A DNA stretch of 64,000 nucleotides from Citrus sinensis. Lineage: Eukaryota > Streptophyta > Magnoliopsida > Sapindales > Rutaceae. The stretch's first letter is position 1; each line of letters opens with the position of its first letter. Both the position numbers and the translations under genes were made by a program. The stretch covers positions 124,001 through 188,000 of the forward strand of contig NC_068559.1 in NCBI RefSeq assembly GCF_022201045.2. The letters are read 5' to 3'. The notes under the pieces were generated by a model that was given only the letters and a program-made list of their open reading frames with translations, was not told the DNA's origin and made no database searches. This document shows, piece after piece, positions 59,478 to 64,000 of the stretch.

Positions 59478-62400
59478 TTATAATGTGTATTGCAGCTGAT
59501 ATCTGCGAAGCCAGTCCTCGCCTTTCTCATAATAATCCATCCTAGAAAACGTTTGCTGGGGGAATTGCAACTTAGCAGCATAAATGGAAGCTCCTCGCCA
59601 TGCATCAAGAACTGGATCCAGAGCTCTCACCACTTTTATGGGAGCCCCACATGGTCGAATCATCCGGATTCCAGCTTCTAAGCGCTCGCTCATACCAGGG
59701 AATAGACAGCATCCACCAGTCATAAAAATTGAACTGGTCAGTCTCTGCTCTAGATCTTCGTCTTTAGTTGGCAGTCTTCTTATTGATACTCCTGTCATCT
59801 CATCTAATCCTACCTGATCAATCCCAACCCAGTTGGGGCGAAATAAGATTTCAGGGCAGCGAAACCTTTCAACACCAAGAACAATTTGGAAATCTTCCTT
59901 GGTAAGAGGACGAACTCGTGGTATCTCCGCGGCTGACTGAGTGGGTCCTGATTCTTGCTTGGGAACAAATGTTGGGTCTACCTCCTGCCAGAATAGAGAT
60001 CAGTGAATAAGAGAACATTCCATAAGGACCAAAAAATAAAAAAACTAAGTTGAAAATTAGTGCATATCCTTAATTAGACACGATGATTGACTGACCTGCA
60101 ATCTAGCAGAAATGCGGGCAAGCTCTGCTTCATTTTCATCCATTTCCTCATCATCATCATCATTATCTCTGCTCATCAGTTTGTAAAGTTGCCAATCTTC
60201 ATCCTTGGCACCAAAAGTGTCCTCACCCTTCCCTCGATCAAAGGCTGCTGTTGTTAGGAGGCGCATCCTTTCTCTCTGAGCAGCATTCAATCTCTCACCA
60301 CGGCCAACCCCTCCAGATGTGTTATTTCCATTTGTGTGGTTCCCATTTGTCTTAAGCCGTTTTCGCTGGTCAATTTTCTCAGAAAGTTCTTTGTACTTTG
60401 CCCGCATCTGCTCTACATAGAGTTCTGGGTTCTCTCTACAGTAAAAAGAAATAAAAAACAATGATTTATAAAACACACAAATGCAAAACAGAATACTAAC
60501 GAAATTATCTTCCAAGATGATAAGATCATTTCAAGAAATCTGCAATGCTATTATGATAGTGATCTAATTAAGAGACCAAGCACTTTATGTATTTTACTAA
60601 AAATTGATATATAACAGTGAGAGACTTCTCTTGATAATGCTCACAAAAGTTCCCCCCTCTTTTCTCCTTGATGCTTGACCATTGATAAAATTTATATTAA
60701 ATAAGGAGAAAAAGAACTCCACGAGCTTAGCACTTACAAGCGTCTTTCTTCTTCTTCTTGGTTTTTTTTCTCTTGTTCCAACTCCTCCTCAACACGCTTT
60801 TGTTTAGCTCGCTGGCGGCCCTCAGTTGTAGTTTTAAGGAAAATCTGTCTTCTCTTCTCCTTAAGCTGCAAAGGAATAGCAGCCAAGAGAAATTTGATGA
60901 TGATGAGAAAATCCCAAAAATGAAAATCAATGTCGTTCTTTATTTGAGTGTCATTCCATGCAAGGCACTCTCATATCAAAAAGCACCCTTCAGCACTACA
61001 TTCAAAAAATAACTAATGAAATGGCCCCGTGTTTTCAAGCCAATGTGAAATGAAATGAAAGTAAACATCTATGAGTAGAATCAGCAGTACAGCAAAATTC
61101 AAAAGTCCAGCTCTTTTAGTGTAAAGTATACCTGCTCAAGGGACAGCATGTTGTCAGGGATGTGAATAAGAGGATACTTTTCATTCATAGAGGCATCAGT
61201 CTTCTCAAGTTCAGCTTGTTCAACCTTCCGTTCCCCTTTAGCTTTTCTTAAAGATTGTGTAAGTTTCACAAGGGTAGATTCTATTTCCTGCCGGGAGACA
61301 TAACCGGTGTCTGAAAGGAAAGCTGCAATGTCATTCTCTTCCACTTGTTCAAGTTGTTGTAAAAGAAACTCTAAACCATGAATTTGATTTTCCAGTTCAT
61401 TTATCCTAGAAGATCTCTTAGCCTCAGCCATCTCCCGCAACCTTTGACCTTGTCTCTCTTTAATGGCTGCCTTCCTCGCAATCTCTTCTTCTGAAGGAGG
61501 TTCCTCAGTTGGTGGTGGAACCCATGGAAGTTGCCAACACCTGGTTTTGTGTTCAGCTTCCTTGGTCCCTTTCTGTTGTAATAGGTGTTGCATCAAATTA
61601 ACATCAAAGGTTGAAGTGGGAAAAAAATGTAGGACATGGTCGTTACCTGAAATAGTTGAGCTTCTGAAAAATAATCAGGTGCAATATAACAGTGCTCCAT
61701 TTTCAGGTCTTCAACCTTCTCCCATGTAAGCTTAGTCCTGTATAATTAATTCAACCTCTGTAACCAGAAGCTTTACTTTAATCAATCAAGCAAAAGCCAG
61801 GTGAATTTATACTCACATGTGTTGAGGATGCTTAAGGGAAAGTAGTTGCTTCAAATAATCGGTGATATGGTATCCACCAATATTAGTTCGGCAAGAACCT
61901 CTGTAAACAGGCTCACCTTCAACAAACTGGGAGTCAAACGAGACACATCAATATCAAACTAAAACAATTGAGAATTAGATTCATCACAGAAATTATAAGA
62001 TCTAATTTATTGAGGGAACAACAATGCTGCAACCAGATATTGGACCCACAAAGTAGCATATATAAGAGATCAAATCTACATAGACATGGCTGATAGCCAA
62101 TATCTTAGAGAAATCATATTGTTATTGGAACATTTAATAAAACACAAAAAGAAAAGGATTAGCAGCAAGTAAAAATGCTATCAACAAGATTGATTGCATT
62201 AAAAAACATGCCAGCAAGAGACAAAGTCCTTTGATATGTTAACAAACAACCTTTGCTAGGAACATATGTGGTACATATGTTCCCAAATTTATTCAAAGAT
62301 TGACCAAATGAGAAACAATAAGATGCCACAACTAATAATGTTGATAACAATGATGGCACAAAATGAGTCTTAGACAGAGAAAATTCAAGAGTTAGCTGAT

Positions 62401-64000
62401 TCATAATCTCTTTTATATCATGCAAGGCAGTTATGCATGCTACTACATAAAATTTAACACCCACCAGTTCTAACTTGCAAGTACATTCAACTAAAAGAAT
62501 ATTGAGGCCATGAAAACAATACCGGAATAACATGAGTAGTGGAAAATCCTGGACAGATGGCAAGACCATCTTTATTACAAATCCCATATTGCTGATTATA
62601 CTTGTAGCTGAAAGCAGCATCCACACCAAATGCTGTGATCGCATAAAGAAAGGACATGTTAATTTTAGAAAGCAGCAAACATTCTAAGAACATAAAATGA
62701 AAAGGGAACATTTATCATGATCAGGCCAATCATGGGTTGTTGCCAGACAATTAGTGGCTTACTGATTTAGACAGAAGCATCCATCAGATAAATAAACTAC
62801 AAGCTTCCTCTTTAAGGGCATGGAAAGTTTTTCGTGCAAGGTAACTTAATGCTTTACCTACTGATGGAACTCCATAAGTCTCAAAAAGAAGTTCTGCCAT
62901 TTTACTGCGAGAGTGAACTGGGTTGCATACACATTCTGTGATCAGGACAGGATGATCAATCTGCTCTGTCCTCAAATGAACATTAAATCAGGAAAAGGTC
63001 AAGCGAATGAACCAAGCTAAACCTTAGCCGTGCATGACAAAGTAACTAGTAAAAATCATGCCACTAGAAAAACATTGCATGAAAAAAAAAGAACACAGAG
63101 CAACGTATCATCCATGCAACTATTTGTACTCAACATAAAAACAACTAAATGGCACATGCATCAAGAAAAGAATCAACAACCATAATGAAAAGGTCACCTC
63201 AGCATAAATTTAAAATGATTATAAGAAACAACCAACCGAGTAAACTACAGTGCATGCCATAGACAACAATTAGAATAACATACTAAAAACTGAAGCCGTT
63301 TAGGGTGCAAACATCAAAACACATGCACAACTACAAAAGTTCTTAAAATGAAAGAAATTGAGAATTGGTTATTTTACCTCTGACCCATTGGCACCAAGCC
63401 GATCAAAGGCAAAGTCAAGAATCTACAAAGCACAAAATAGACCACATGAGACTACAGCTATCACCCATACAAACAAACACGCAAACAAGACACATGTGCT
63501 ACAAAATTCAACATTAACAAAACACAGTAACATACATATTCCATAATCTCAAACTGATAAACAACATTGCTGTCAAAAGCTGAGCGAGGCCCCGACCGCG
63601 TGCAGTCAAAGTACTTTAACAATGTTGTATCATGATCACCAACTATGGTCACAGTTTCACCTATACCATAAATAAATAAATAAATAAACTTAGACTGAAA
63701 AGGCAAAGAATTTGAAAAAACAAAAAGGGAAGTGGGAGCAAGAGAGCACCGGTGGTTTTGTGGCGAGGTCTCTGAACAATGTTGCGGAAAATAACACGCG
63801 GGTCAGTCTCTCCCGCCCACCTGACCATGGAATTATATTAACCAAAAAAAGAAAGAAAAGGAAATTAGAAAGTGGGTAGTTAAGGATTAGGGTTTAAGAG
63901 TAAGTTACCCAATTCGGAAATAGGAGGCGCCATTGTCGATGACGATCGGAGTGGAGGAAGGGAATAGATTGTAATCTGTTTGTCTCTGTATTTGAGATAT
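59478..64000 (-). CDS. ARP5: Actin-related protein 5 (INO80 complex), 5' end cut by window
   Basis: Twelve exons are seen: 63909-64000 (partial), 63750-63820, 63536-63660, 63378-63422, 62858-62963, 62523-62632, 61817-61926, 61647-61737, 61132-61572, 60738-60865, 60096-60435, 59478-59984. They sum to 2166 nt with consistent phases (721 residues plus a few N-terminal ones outside). The actin fold starts with ISQIQRQTDYNLFPSSTPIV and IDNGASYFRIG (phosphate-1 loop). It is then interrupted by the large ARP5-specific insertion: Glu/Lys-rich coiled coil (PPSEEEIARKAAIKERQGQR, ELEQEKKNQEEEERR) and an acidic stretch (RDNDDDDEEMDENEAELAR). The fold resumes with PEILFRPNWVGIDQVGLDEM, SSIFMTGGCCLFPGMSER (phosphate-2/adenosine) and ends WLRRYQLQYTL. 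ARP5 is an INO80 remodeller subunit acting in nucleosome sliding and DNA repair. The start codon lies beyond base 64000. Confidence 0.95.

Noticed and set aside
1-64000. CRISPR array, operon or bacterial-type system
   Set aside because: All recognisable genes are plant nuclear genes with introns; the repeats seen are microsatellites, tandem duplications or transposon ends, with no regularly spaced array.
1-64000. Canonical tRNA or rRNA gene
   Set aside because: Scanning for box A/box B pairs and conserved rRNA blocks by eye gave only the weak SINE-like head at 48.1 kb.

Overview
The window is nuclear DNA of a flowering plant. It has AT-rich intergenic DNA, GT-AG introns with T-rich tracts, plant-only families (DUF547, XS/XH factors of DNA methylation, GRAS, alpha-expansin, CCS52B, telomere repeat-binding protein) and many small non-autonomous transposons. 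The proteins look like those of a rosid eudicot. A citrus-like woody species is a plausible guess, but the sequence alone does not prove it. Exon borders below were placed by hand from splice consensus, reading-frame continuity and family knowledge. Each multi-exon model sums to an open frame.

Layout. (1) 1-9.6 kb: the 3' end of a DUF547 gene (+) converges on an 11-exon AP-3 beta adaptin gene (-, 970-7780), followed by an AT-rich promoter/spacer. (2) 9.6-19.8 kb: a tandem pair of IDN2/FDM-family genes (+). The first is intact (zf-XS, XS, coiled coil, XH; 639 aa). The second keeps only coiled coil and XH (357 aa), and its 5' end carries a local tandem duplication. (3) 19.8-25 kb: no certain gene; a 1.7-kb TIR element with another inverted-repeat element nested in it, then an orphan housekeeping-type promoter followed by a structured segment. 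(4) 25.2-26.1 kb: an alpha-expansin (-). (5) 26.1-37 kb: a gene-poor stretch with an hAT-type MITE, a degenerate antisense LTR retroelement, a LINE-tail-like fragment, microsatellites and a close pair of ABRE/G-box sites. (6) 37.1-41.9 kb: a telomere repeat-binding protein gene (+; ubiquitin-like plus Myb domains). (7) 42-49 kb: transposon-rich, with a 129-bp foldback element, a 0.5-kb TIR element, a truncated Ty3/gypsy element bounded by 115-bp direct repeats, a SINE-like segment and a Tourist-like MITE. (8) 50-52.3 kb: an intronless GRAS gene of the SCL14/SCL33 type (+), followed by a second hAT MITE with a perfect 8-bp target duplication. (9) 54.3-64 kb: a compact gene cluster with an FtsJ-type rRNA methyltransferase (+), CCS52B/FZR3 (-) and ARP5 (-, 5' end just outside the window).

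The genes do not form a pathway. Several are nuclear or chromatin factors (IDN2-like in RNA-directed DNA methylation, ARP5 in INO80 remodelling, TRP at telomeres, CCS52B in cell-cycle proteolysis), but this looks like chance clustering. The most unusual features are the XS-less FDM paralogue with a splice-compatible duplicated exon, the gypsy insertion between 115-bp direct repeats, and the promoter-plus-hairpin locus near 23.3-23.9 kb that has no recognisable protein.
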